A stretch of DNA of 15,015 nucleotides from JAAYDY01 sp964500225 (GTDB taxonomy: Bacteria; Planctomycetota; Phycisphaerae; FEN-1346; JAACEH01). The notes under the pieces are model-generated. The model made no database searches, was not told where the DNA came from, and saw only the letters and a list, made by a program, of their open reading frames with translations. The stretch covers positions 1-15,015 of the forward strand of contig CAZCOA010000059.1 of assembly GCA_964500225.1 (NCBI GenBank), written 5' to 3'. The translations under genes were made by a program, and so were the position numbers. Every line of letters begins with the position of its first letter. The first letter of the stretch is position 1. Of this stretch, positions 1 to 7,400 are shown one piece after another.

Positions 1-58
1 CCGGGGCCCATCCTGTCTCCCGGCCCATAGCGGCCCGGCTCTGCGCCCGGCTCCGCGC

Positions 59-87
59 TTGCCAAAGCCCTCAGCATGGGCTATCCT
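59..87 (+). promoter_or_regulatory. Possible sigma-70 promoter for the PfkB kinase gene
   Basis: TTGCCA at 59-64 and TATCCT at 82-87 are separated by 17 bases and lie about 60 bases before the kinase start at 147. The -35 matches consensus at five of six positions and the -10 at four of six. The window begins only 58 bases upstream, so a promoter further out cannot be excluded. Confidence 0.4.
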
Positions 88-146
88 GCCCTGCTGTTGT
101 GCGGTGTCGGCAGCAAGGTGCCCGTGACCAGGTGAAAGGATCGCCC

Positions 147-1046
147 ATGTCGTTGATCGTTGTCGGAAGTGTCGCTTTCGATTCCGTGGAGACTCCCACA
201 GCCAAGGCCGACCGGGTGCTCGGCGGGTCGGCCACGTACTTCTCCTATGCCGCCAGTTTCTTCGGCCCTGTGCGGCTGGTCGGCGTTGTGGGGACGGACT
301 TTCCGCCGGCCTATCGCGAGTTGCTCCAGAGCCGCAACATCGACACCGCCGGCCTGGAAACCGTCGAAGGCAAGACGTTCTTCTGGCGCGGCGCATACGA
401 AAAAGACATGAACAAGCGGACCACGCTCGAGGTGGATCTGAACGTTTTCGGCACGTTCGATCCGATGCTGCCCGAGCATTTCCGCGACTCGCGGTTCGTC
501 TTCCTGGCCAACGGCAGCCCGCGCGTCCAGATGCGCGTCCTGGAACAGGTCGCACGCCCTCAGCTTGTCGTCGCCGACACGATGAACTTCTACATCGAGA
601 GTCAGCGCGACGACCTGCTGAAGCTCATGCGGCGCATCGACGGCATGGTCCTCAACGACGAGGAGGCGTTCATGCTCACCGGGGCCTCGCACCTGGTGGA
701 CGCCGGGCGCAGGGTGCTGGCCATGGGGCCGAAATTCGTCGTTATCAAGAAGGGCGAGCACGGAGCCATGCTCGTCACGTCCAAGGGCGTGGTCGTCCTG
801 CCGGCCTACCCGACCGACCGCGTCGTCGATCCGACCGGCGCGGGCGACTCGTTCGCCGGCGGCATGATGGGCTACCTGGCCACGCAAGAGGTCTTCGACG
901 AACCGCGGCTGCGCCGGGCCATGGCCTACGGCACCGTGGTCGCCTCGTTCTGCGTGGAGGACTTCAGCCTCGATCGCTTCCGGCAGATCGGCATGGACAA
1001 CATCCGCAGCCGCTACGAGCAGTACCGGGCCATGCTGACGCTGTGA
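147..1046 (+). CDS. PfkB-family carbohydrate/nucleoside kinase
   Basis: A 299-residue cytoplasmic kinase of the ribokinase/PfkB superfamily, which transfers the ATP gamma-phosphate to a sugar or nucleoside hydroxyl. The second PfkB signature is intact: DPTGAGD at residues 228-234, where D234 would be the catalytic base and the GAGD loop the anion hole. The N-terminal half has the substrate-side Gly-Gly (G26-G27 in LGGSATY), and an NDEE segment (170-173) and the VIKKGEHGAM strand (199-208) are typical of the family. ATG at 147 is chosen over an in-frame ATG at 99 because the family's opening strand (SLIVVGSVAFD) starts there and a purine-rich AGGTGAAAGGA sits just upstream. thpR follows after a 45-base gap. 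The substrate cannot be told from sequence; ribokinase, fructokinase and adenosine kinase-like roles are all open. Confidence 0.9.
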   Translation: MSLIVVGSVAFDSVETPTAKADRVLGGSATYFSYAASFFGPVRLVGVVGTDFPPAYRELLQSRNIDTAGLETVEGKTFFWRGAYEKDMNKRTTLEVDLNVFGTFDPMLPEHFRDSRFVFLANGSPRVQMRVLEQVARPQLVVADTMNFYIESQRDDLLKLMRRIDGMVLNDEEAFMLTGASHLVDAGRRVLAMGPKFVVIKKGEHGAMLVTSKGVVVLPAYPTDRVVDPTGAGDSFAGGMMGYLATQEVFDEPRLRRAMAYGTVVASFCVEDFSLDRFRQIGMDNIRSRYEQYRAMLTL

Positions 1047-1091
1047 GGCGGCCCGACGTGAGATTTTAGGGTTGGAGGAACTGATCCCGCC

Positions 1092-1658
1092 ATGGCCGAC
1101 CTGCGACTGTTCATCGCCGTCGAGTTGCCCGAAGAGGTCCGCCGCCTGCTGGCCGCCGTCGAGCGCGACCTGCGACAGGCCGACGCCGATGTCTCGTGGT
1201 CGCGGCCCGAGAACATGCACCTGACGCTGAAGTTTCTGGGCGACACGCCCGAGGACTTGGTCGGCGAGATTGCCGTTGCGCTCGATGCCGCCACGGCCGC
1301 CTGCCCCCGACACGCCGCCATGCTCGGCGGCGTCGGCGCGTTTCCCACCGTGCGACGGCCTCGCGTCGTCTGGGTCGGACTCGACGAACCCACCGGACGG
1401 CTCGTCGAACTCCAGAAAGCCGTGGACGACGTCACGGCCGACCTCGTCCCGCCGGACCCTCGCGGCTTCACGCCGCACCTGACCCTCGGCCGCGTCCGCT
1501 CGCAACGCAACGCCGAACGCCTCGCCCGCCTCCTGGACGGCTACCGCATGGCCTCGGCGGCCGCCGTGCCTGTCAATGAAATCGTCCTCATCCGCTCAGA
1601 GCTTTCCCGCGGCGGGCCCACCTACACACCCCTGCACCGCTCGCCGCTGAGACAATAA
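1092..1658 (+). CDS. thpR: RNA 2',3'-cyclic phosphodiesterase (ThpR/LigT, 2H superfamily)
   Basis: A 188-residue member of the 2H phosphoesterase superfamily. Known ThpR proteins hydrolyse 2',3'-cyclic phosphate RNA ends to 2'-phosphate and were first noted as a 2'-5' RNA ligase activity. Both catalytic HxTx motifs are present and intact: HLTL at residues 43-46 and HLTL at 129-132, the latter in the typical FTPHLTLGR context. The opening LRLFIAVELP strand and the KFLGDTPED segment after the first motif are also characteristic. Length is normal for the family. A GGAGG at 1074-1078 precedes the ATG by 13 bases. In many bacteria thpR lies beside recA; here a convergent protease gene lies between them. 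The start is supported by the complete N-terminal strand. Confidence 0.93.
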   Translation: MADLRLFIAVELPEEVRRLLAAVERDLRQADADVSWSRPENMHLTLKFLGDTPEDLVGEIAVALDAATAACPRHAAMLGGVGAFPTVRRPRVVWVGLDEPTGRLVELQKAVDDVTADLVPPDPRGFTPHLTLGRVRSQRNAERLARLLDGYRMASAAAVPVNEIVLIRSELSRGGPTYTPLHRSPLRQ

Positions 1659-1691
1659 CAGCACGATGCTTTTCGAAACCGTAAAACGAAA

Positions 1692-1725
1692 GTGCCCCGT
1701 CCGGGCAGAAAACCCGACGGGGCAC
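1692..1725 (-). terminator. Rho-independent terminator, probably for the DegP/HtrA gene
   Basis: A perfect 10-bp stem (1692-1701 with 1716-1725) is extended by a GGG/CCC inner stem around a 7-base loop. On the - strand it is followed by the T-rich run ACTTTCGTTTTA. It sits about 145 bases past the protease stop. The + strand side has no T tract, so it would serve the - strand transcript. A second short hairpin (ggagcc/ggctcc, 1811-1826) lies between it and the stop codon. Confidence 0.65.
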
Positions 1726-1869
1726 AGTAGTCTGCGGCTCGGCCGTGCGGATGCACCCTTAGCCGCCCATTCATTCAACTCGACTACGATGCCTTGCGTG
1801 CGGCTCAGATGGAGCCCATCGGCTCCGCCATGCCGCAATCAACCCGCGCGCAAGGTCCATGGCGACGGC

Positions 1870-3363
1870 CTACTCGCCCACAATCATCGGTCCCTGGCCG
1901 ACGACATTGACGAACACGGCCCCCTTGAGCTTCTTGCTGATGGCCTTCAGGGTTTCCAGGTCGGTGACTTTCTGCGACGCCACCTGGTTGATGACCATGC
2001 CGGAACGCAGGCCGTTCTCGTAGGCCTTGCTGTTCTTGTCCACGCGGGCCACATAGACGCCCTGGACGCTGTCGTCCAGTCCCGCCTCCTGACGCAGAGC
2101 CGGCGTCAGTTCCTGAAGGGTCAGGCCGCGCCACTCAAACGAGCCCGTCGGCGCCGGCCCGTTGTCGCGGTCGTCACCGCCGCCGCCCGAGGCGATCTTC
2201 GCCGGGTCGCGCCGAACGACAGTCGCCTTCACGGTCTTCTTCTCGCCGCTGCGATAAAGTACCAGCTCAATCGTTCCCCCGACCGGCGTCATGCCGACCC
2301 GGGCCACCAGGTCATCCGCATCGGGCACCGGCTTGCCGTCCATCTCCACGATCAGGTCGGCCGGCAGAATGCCCGCCTTGTCGGCCGGGCTGCCGGGCAC
2401 CACCGAACTGACAAAAGCCCCCTTGCCCACCGGCGCTCCGGCCGTCTCGCTCTCGGCCGGAAGCGGATCGCGAATCTCCACCCCGAGGTAACCGTACTCG
2501 ATGGCTTTGCCCTTCTTCAACTTCCGGATAATGTCCAGGGTCGCCTCGTCAATAGGAATGGCGAAGCCGACGCCCTGGCTCCCGCCGCCGCGCGACGCGA
2601 TGGCCACGTTGATGCCGATCACCTTGCCGTCCAGAGTGCACAGCGGCCCGCCGCTGTTGCCCGGATTGATCGCCGCGTCCGTCTGGATCAGTTTGCCGTA
2701 GAACCGGTCATCCTCTTCCATGCCCAGGGCCAACCGCCGGCGCGTGCCGCTGACGATGCCGAAACTGACGCTCGCCTGGCCGTCGGCCCCGAATCCAAAC
2801 GGCGACCCTACCGCCAGAACGAACAGCCCCCGACGCACATCGGCCGTGCCGTTCAGCGTTGCCGCCGGAAGATCCGATGCCTCCACCTTCAGCACGGCCA
2901 GGTCGCTCCGCGGATCCTGCCCCACGACGGTCGCCTTGAATCGGCGCTTATCGGACAGGACGACCTCCACCTCCGCCGCGTCACGAACCACGTGCTGGTT
3001 CGTCAGAATGTATCCGTCGGCCGAGATAATCACTCCCGAGCCGATGCCCTGCGGCACCAGTTCGCCGTCGTCCTCCCGAGGCGTCTGGCGGCGAGGCTGA
3101 GGCAACCGCCGACGCCACTGGTCCGGCAACATGTCCCACAGGTCAGAATCCCAGTCAAACCGTTGTTGTTGCACCTTCGACTTGGTCTGAATGCTAACCA
3201 CGCTCCGGCCCACCTCGTCGGCCACCTTCTCGATGCGGTCCTGAAGCGCCTGATACGTCTCATCGTCGCCCGCCTGCGCCACTGAAGACCACAGCATCAT
3301 TGCCGCCGCCACCACCACCACCACCGCGGCCATGCGTTTTATGCCCCAGTTCGTCCGTTCCAT
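1870..3363 (-). CDS. DegP/HtrA-family periplasmic serine protease with two PDZ domains
   Basis: A 497-residue secreted protease of the HtrA/Deg family, which degrades or chaperones misfolded envelope proteins. A signal peptide covers about residues 1-31 (positively charged start, Val/Ala-rich core, cleavage after VAQA). The trypsin-like domain spans about 105-285 with the full catalytic triad: H124 in TNQHVV, D154 in DPRSDLAVLK and S237 in NPGNSGGP. PDZ1 covers about 290-385 (YLGVEI start, carboxylate-binding loop) and PDZ2 about 410-497 (RGLTLQEL start), joined by a Gly/Asp linker. Length is usual for DegP/DegQ. The frame stays open far upstream into the recA region, but ATG at 3363 is preferred: it opens the signal peptide and has an AAGGAG site (3372-3377) eight bases before it. 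Which Deg paralogue this is (DegP, DegQ or MucD-like) cannot be decided here. Confidence 0.95.
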   Translation of the reverse strand: MERTNWGIKRMAAVVVVVAAAMMLWSSVAQAGDDETYQALQDRIEKVADEVGRSVVSIQTKSKVQQQRFDWDSDLWDMLPDQWRRRLPQPRRQTPREDDGELVPQGIGSGVIISADGYILTNQHVVRDAAEVEVVLSDKRRFKATVVGQDPRSDLAVLKVEASDLPAATLNGTADVRRGLFVLAVGSPFGFGADGQASVSFGIVSGTRRRLALGMEEDDRFYGKLIQTDAAINPGNSGGPLCTLDGKVIGINVAIASRGGGSQGVGFAIPIDEATLDIIRKLKKGKAIEYGYLGVEIRDPLPAESETAGAPVGKGAFVSSVVPGSPADKAGILPADLIVEMDGKPVPDADDLVARVGMTPVGGTIELVLYRSGEKKTVKATVVRRDPAKIASGGGGDDRDNGPAPTGSFEWRGLTLQELTPALRQEAGLDDSVQGVYVARVDKNSKAYENGLRSGMVINQVASQKVTDLETLKAISKKLKGAVFVNVVGQGPMIVGE

Positions 3364-3446
3364 GTGTATCGCTCCTTCCGACCCACAACCTCTTTTATCG
3401 CAATTCCTTAGCAACACGATCCTATCCGGCCGCAACACCATGCAAA

Positions 3447-3479
3447 CGGCGACTGGCGACTTTTTTTCGCCGGTCGCCG
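3447..3479 (-). terminator. Inverted repeat after recA, possible weak terminator
   Basis: Arms 3447-3459 and 3467-3479 pair over 13 positions; position 3454/3472 is a G-U pair on the + strand and an A/C mismatch on the - strand. The 7-base loop holds a run of A on the - strand. It lies 50 bases past the recA stop. Only TTT follows on the - strand, so termination is uncertain and it could instead act in the protease leader. Confidence 0.35.
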
Positions 3480-3529
3480 CTCCTGGTAATATCATACGAC
3501 CAAGGCCGCTCAACCCACACGCAAGATTT

Positions 3530-4615
3530 CTACTTTTTGGACGACGCCGGGGCCTTCTCGGTTGCTTTGGCATCCTGGGACTCCGCATCGTCCGAACCCG
3601 TCCCGCCGACCGGGAACAGCCCCTTCTTGGCTCGGATGGCCTTTTCGATTTCCAGCGCCAGGTCGGCATTCTCCTTCAGGAACTGCCGCGTGTTCTCGCG
3701 GCCCTGCCCCAGACGCACGTCGCCGTAGCTGAACCACGCGCCGCTCTTCTGGATCACGTTCATCGCCAGGCCCAGATCCAGCAGGTCGCCTTCGTAGCTG
3801 ATGCCGCTGTCGTACATAATGTCGAATTCCGCCTGCGTAAACGGCGGCGCCACCTTATTCTTAACGACCTTCACGCGTGTGCGGCTGCCAATCACCTGCT
3901 CGCCTTCCTTGATGGCGGCCACACGACGCACGTCGAGCCGCACCGACGAGTAGAACTTCAGGGCGTTGCCGCCGGGGGTCGTCTCGGGATTGCCGAACAT
4001 GACGCCGATCTTCATCCGGATCTGGTTGATGAAGACGACCGTCGTCCGCGACTTGGCGATGCCGGCCGTGAGTTTCCGCAGGGCCTGGCTCATCAGCCGC
4101 GCCTGAAGCCCCACGAATTGGTCGCCGATGTTGCCTTCGATCTCGGCCCGCGGCGTCAGCGCCGCTACGCTGTCGATCACGATGATGTCCACGGCGTTGG
4201 AGTTGACCAGCATTTCGCAGATTTCCAGGGCCTGCTCGCCGCTGTCGGGCTGACTGATCAGGAGGTTCTCCACGTTGACGCCCAGCCGCCGGCACCACGA
4301 CGGGTCCAGGGCATGTTCGGCATCGATGAACGCCGCAATCCCGCCCCGCTTCTGCGCCTGGGCTATCATGTGCAGCGCCAGCGTGGTCTTGCCGCTGGAC
4401 TCGGGGCCGAACAACTCAACCACGCGGCCACGGGGCACCCCGTTGCCGCCCAGCGCAAGGTCCAAGCTCAGGCTTCCGGTCGGAATGCCCTCCACCGGCG
4501 CCGTCTGGAATTCGCCCAGGTGCATGATCGATCCCTTGCCGAACTGCTTTTCGATCTGCATCAGAACACGTTCCAACGCCTTGGGGTCGCCGGCTGCTTC
4601 CACAGACTTCGCCAT
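3530..4615 (-). CDS. recA: Recombinase RecA
   Basis: A 361-residue RecA, the ATP-dependent strand-exchange protein of homologous recombination and the co-protease of the SOS response. The Walker A motif GPESSGKT is at residues 70-77 and the Walker B strand IIVIDSVAALTP at 144-155. Loop L1 (EIEGNIGDQFVGL, about 158-170) and the invariant FINQIRMKIGVMFGNPETT block (195-213) into loop L2 are intact. The C-terminus ends in a Ser/Asp/Lys-rich tail. The open frame extends 54 codons upstream, but ATG at 4615 matches the family N-terminus and has AAGGAG (4622-4627) seven bases before it. I looked for a LexA-type operator of either the Gram-negative (CTG-N10-CAG) or Gram-positive (GAAC-N4-GTTC) form in 4616-4816 and found none, so SOS control is not shown here. 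It is flanked by an unrelated secreted protein gene upstream. Confidence 0.99.
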   Translation of the reverse strand: MAKSVEAAGDPKALERVLMQIEKQFGKGSIMHLGEFQTAPVEGIPTGSLSLDLALGGNGVPRGRVVELFGPESSGKTTLALHMIAQAQKRGGIAAFIDAEHALDPSWCRRLGVNVENLLISQPDSGEQALEICEMLVNSNAVDIIVIDSVAALTPRAEIEGNIGDQFVGLQARLMSQALRKLTAGIAKSRTTVVFINQIRMKIGVMFGNPETTPGGNALKFYSSVRLDVRRVAAIKEGEQVIGSRTRVKVVKNKVAPPFTQAEFDIMYDSGISYEGDLLDLGLAMNVIQKSGAWFSYGDVRLGQGRENTRQFLKENADLALEIEKAIRAKKGLFPVGGTGSDDAESQDAKATEKAPASSKK

Positions 4616-4816
4616 CTGCCTCTCCTTAGCCCGTGCATGTTGTGATGTGTGATTCACTGCCGTCGAGTGGACGCCGCCGAACGCATCTGCTCCGGTCGAC
4701 GCACGTCGGCAGCGCGACCGGTCCACAGCGGCGACAACGCCGACCGATCGCATGTGGGAGTGTAGCTTGCCGGTCACCGCAACGCCAGAGGAAACCCACC
4801 CGATTTTTCGCCCGAC

Positions 4817-7201
4817 CTATTTCACCTCGACGCCGTTCAGAATGTTGACCAGCATGGCCAAATCGCCCGGCTCGGCGCCGCCGTTGGCATCCAGGTCGAA
4901 GGCCCGGGGATGGACCCCGGCCGGCGGCGCACCGTTCAGGCACATAATCAGCATAGCCATGTCGGTCGGCTCGGCGTCCCCGTTGCCGTCGATGTCGCCC
5001 AGACATCGCACCATAAACGGCGCCCATACGGTCGTCCGGCCCCAGACGTCGCCCGTGGCCGTCACGGCCAGAACAAGCGATCCGGCCGCCCCGGCACTCT
5101 GCGAGCTGCCGAGAATCCGCCGCACCAGCGGTCGTCCCCACGGGTCGTCCGTCACCACCACCTCGCCCGGCCCGCTGTCCGGCACCTTGCTCACCGACAG
5201 ACTCACCGCACCGTTGCCTGCAGCCTCCACGACGACCGCCTCCAGAGTCACGCCGTGCCCGCCGCGAACCATGCAGCCGGGAGTGTTCTGATAGACCCAA
5301 TCCAGATCATTCTCCGTCACCACGGCAATCGTCAGCCGGGCCGTCGCCGAGGCCGTCACGGTCAGGTGATCGTTCACCGTAACGGTCGTCGAGCGACTCG
5401 ACACATCGGCTACCGTCGCCACGTCCCCCGTCCAGCCGGCAAAGTAGTCCGCCGGACAGTCCGCTACGATCTCCACCTCCGCCCCTTCGTCGTACACGCC
5501 GCTTCCGGACCCGTCCACCACCGTCAGGACGCATTGACGGGCCAATAGCGCCTCTACCGTCGTGTCGGCCTCCACCGTCAGCGTCAGGTCGGCATCCTCA
5601 CCGGCCATCTGATCGTTGATCAACCAACCGACAAAGCGATACCCTGGGTCGGCCTCCGCTCGAAACGCGAGCACCCGTCCGACTTCGTACACACCGGACA
5701 CGTCGCCGGCCACCCTGCCGCCGGGCGACGACACTACCTGCACGTTGCAGAATCGTTGCACGAAATCCGCCACAACGCGACCGTCGCAGAGCACATTGAA
5801 CGAAATGAGTCCCTGCGGGGCCGTGCCGCCCCCCGCGGCAAAGCCCGACGGCAGTTCGCTCCAGCCGCTGAGTTCCCACCCCGATTCAGGCGACGCTTCC
5901 ACCGTCACCAGGTCGCCGTAGTCGTACACCTCTTTCTGAGGCCCCCAGACCAGCGTGCCGCCCTGCGGCGGCCGCGACGCCACCTCAAGCCTCGCGGTGC
6001 AGTTGATCACGGCCTGACTATGGTATCCGCCGCAAGCCACCGCCACCGCGTTCGGCAGGTACCCCTGCCCCCCGACGCCGGCCACTCGGACAGGCACGGG
6101 CCGGTTCACCGTCGTGCCGTCGCCCAATTGACCGTTCTCGTTGTAGCCGCACGCCCACAGGCGACCGTCGCGGCCGAGGATCAGCGTGTGGTTATTGCCG
6201 GCAGCCGCAGCACAAACGTCCGTCACAGTGGCCATGGCGACCGGACGCAAACGATTCACCACATAGCCGTCGCCGAGTTGGCCTTCGAGGTTCCGGCCCC
6301 AAGCAGCCACGGTCCCGTCACTCCGGACGGCCACCGTATGGTAGTACCCCGCCGCCACCCGTGCGACCCCTTCGACCGATGCCACACGAACCGGCGACAG
6401 CCGGTCCACCGTGGACCCGTCGCCGAGTTGACCATAGTTGTTGCGGCCCCACGTCCAGACCGTGCCGTCCTCGGCGCCAACCACCGTGTGGCTATAGCCT
6501 GCCGCCACCCATGCGGCCGCAGGAATCGTACCCACTCGAATCGGCGTCAGGCGGTCGGTAGTCGTGCCGTCGCCAAGCTGGCCGTAGTTGTTGCGGCCCC
6601 AGGTCCAGACCGATCCGTCGCCCGTCAATGCCACGCTGTGGGACCGACCGGCCGAGACCAGCACCACGTCCTCCAATCCGACCACGCGGACTGGCGTCGC
6701 CCGGTCCTGCGTTGTACCGTCGCCGAGTTCGCCGTTGGCATTGCGGCCCCAGGCCCAGAGCGTCCCGTCCTCGGCAATCGCCAAGCTGTGGTAGTTGCCC
6801 GCGCCGAGGCCCTTGCACCGGCCCAGACCGGTGACCGGAACCGGCTCGTGGCGGTCGGTGGTCGTACCGTCGCCAAGCTGACCGACCCAATTGTATCCCC
6901 AGGCCCAGACCGCCCCCTGGTCGTCCAGCGCAAGGCTGTGGTACCGCCCTGCCGCCAGGGCTGTTGCCGCCGAAATCCCCCACGTGCGTACAGGGGTAAA
7001 ACTGCCGCTGGTGCCGCCGACGCCGAGTTGTCCGTAGTTGTTCTGACCAGTGGACCAGATGGGACCGGGGGACGGCTGCGCCGAAGCCACCGCGGCGCAC
7101 AACGCCACCGACGTCCCGACCACCAGTATTCCGAGCCATCGAAACCACAAGCGGGGCCGAGCGACAGGGTCGCCCCGGCCGATGCCATGTGCCCACTTCA
7201 T
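4817..7201 (-). CDS. Secreted RCC1-repeat / InlB-like B-repeat protein with C-terminal dockerin (paralogue 1)
   Basis: A 794-residue protein of unknown function, predicted exported. Residues 1-42 form a signal peptide with an unusually long charged N-region and a cleavage site near VASAQ. Seven RCC1-type units follow (about 47-398), each with a WxWGxNxxGQLGDG core; the cores recur at exactly 50-residue spacing (WG at about 51, 101, 151, 201, 251, 301, 351), predicting a seven-bladed propeller. Three InlB-like B-repeats (about 403-482, 485-556, 557-620) carry the G-x-Y-x-x-G and GY/GW signatures. A conserved domain I do not recognise spans about 622-733. The C-terminus is a dockerin with two calcium-loop motifs, DIDGNGDAEPTD (736-747) and DLDANGGAEPGD (769-780). 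Start ATG at 7201 opens the signal peptide, with GAGG nine bases upstream. No cohesin is visible nearby. Likely a cell-surface or secreted binding protein; that role is inference. Confidence 0.9.
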   Translation of the reverse strand: MKWAHGIGRGDPVARPRLWFRWLGILVVGTSVALCAAVASAQPSPGPIWSTGQNNYGQLGVGGTSGSFTPVRTWGISAATALAAGRYHSLALDDQGAVWAWGYNWVGQLGDGTTTDRHEPVPVTGLGRCKGLGAGNYHSLAIAEDGTLWAWGRNANGELGDGTTQDRATPVRVVGLEDVVLVSAGRSHSVALTGDGSVWTWGRNNYGQLGDGTTTDRLTPIRVGTIPAAAWVAAGYSHTVVGAEDGTVWTWGRNNYGQLGDGSTVDRLSPVRVASVEGVARVAAGYYHTVAVRSDGTVAAWGRNLEGQLGDGYVVNRLRPVAMATVTDVCAAAAGNNHTLILGRDGRLWACGYNENGQLGDGTTVNRPVPVRVAGVGGQGYLPNAVAVACGGYHSQAVINCTARLEVASRPPQGGTLVWGPQKEVYDYGDLVTVEASPESGWELSGWSELPSGFAAGGGTAPQGLISFNVLCDGRVVADFVQRFCNVQVVSSPGGRVAGDVSGVYEVGRVLAFRAEADPGYRFVGWLINDQMAGEDADLTLTVEADTTVEALLARQCVLTVVDGSGSGVYDEGAEVEIVADCPADYFAGWTGDVATVADVSSRSTTVTVNDHLTVTASATARLTIAVVTENDLDWVYQNTPGCMVRGGHGVTLEAVVVEAAGNGAVSLSVSKVPDSGPGEVVVTDDPWGRPLVRRILGSSQSAGAAGSLVLAVTATGDVWGRTTVWAPFMVRCLGDIDGNGDAEPTDMAMLIMCLNGAPPAGVHPRAFDLDANGGAEPGDLAMLVNILNGVEVK

Positions 7202-7327
7202 GAGGCGTGTCCTCGCCACGATAAAGTTCGCTGCGGGGTCGCAATACCGTGCCCACTGCCCGGCGTCGCGCATCGGGTCTATCGGCCAACATGTGGGCCG
7301 GCGTCCACTCAATTCTTGGCGTCAGGA

Positions 7328-7370
7328 TTAAAAGCGAGGCTTGCCTACGATCGCCGCAGGCAAGCCTCGC
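7328..7370 (-). terminator. Rho-independent terminator of the second RCC1/dockerin gene
   Basis: A perfect 13-bp stem (arms 7334-7346 and 7358-7370, 11-base loop) starts 30 bases past the stop codon at 7401-7403. On the - strand it is followed by TTTTAAT. It separates the two paralogous genes into different transcription units, so they are tandem but probably not an operon; I could not identify a convincing promoter for the downstream gene in 7202-7327. Confidence 0.82.
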
Positions 7371-7400
7371 AGGAGCACAACTCGTATCGAAGCCTGGAGA

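Noticed and set aside
81..1505. 474-codon open frame on the - strand opposite the PfkB kinase and thpR
   Set aside because: It lies opposite two well-supported genes, reads as a low-complexity product rich in Arg, Gly, His and Asp, and has no recognisable domain. High GC commonly opens such antisense frames.
1666..3285. 539-codon + strand frame opposite the DegP/HtrA gene
   Set aside because: It is the antisense shadow of a protein with complete catalytic triad and PDZ domains; its product is Arg/His/Leu-rich without domain features.
3301..3330. Trinucleotide run (CCA)n on the + strand
   Set aside because: It encodes the Val-rich core of the protease signal peptide on the other strand, so it is explained by coding and is too short to call a functional microsatellite.
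4616..4816. Possible LexA operator or clear promoter upstream of recA
   Set aside because: No CTG-N10-CAG or GAAC-N4-GTTC dyad is present. A TACACT on the - strand lacks a -35 at proper spacing, and the ccggtcg/cgaccgg inverted repeat (4692-4721) has a 16-base loop and no known meaning.
6014..7063. Regularly spaced DNA repeats resembling an array
   Set aside because: The 150-base period is the codon-level image of 50-residue RCC1 units in an open frame; the repeats are inexact and not separated by unique spacers, so this is not a CRISPR array.
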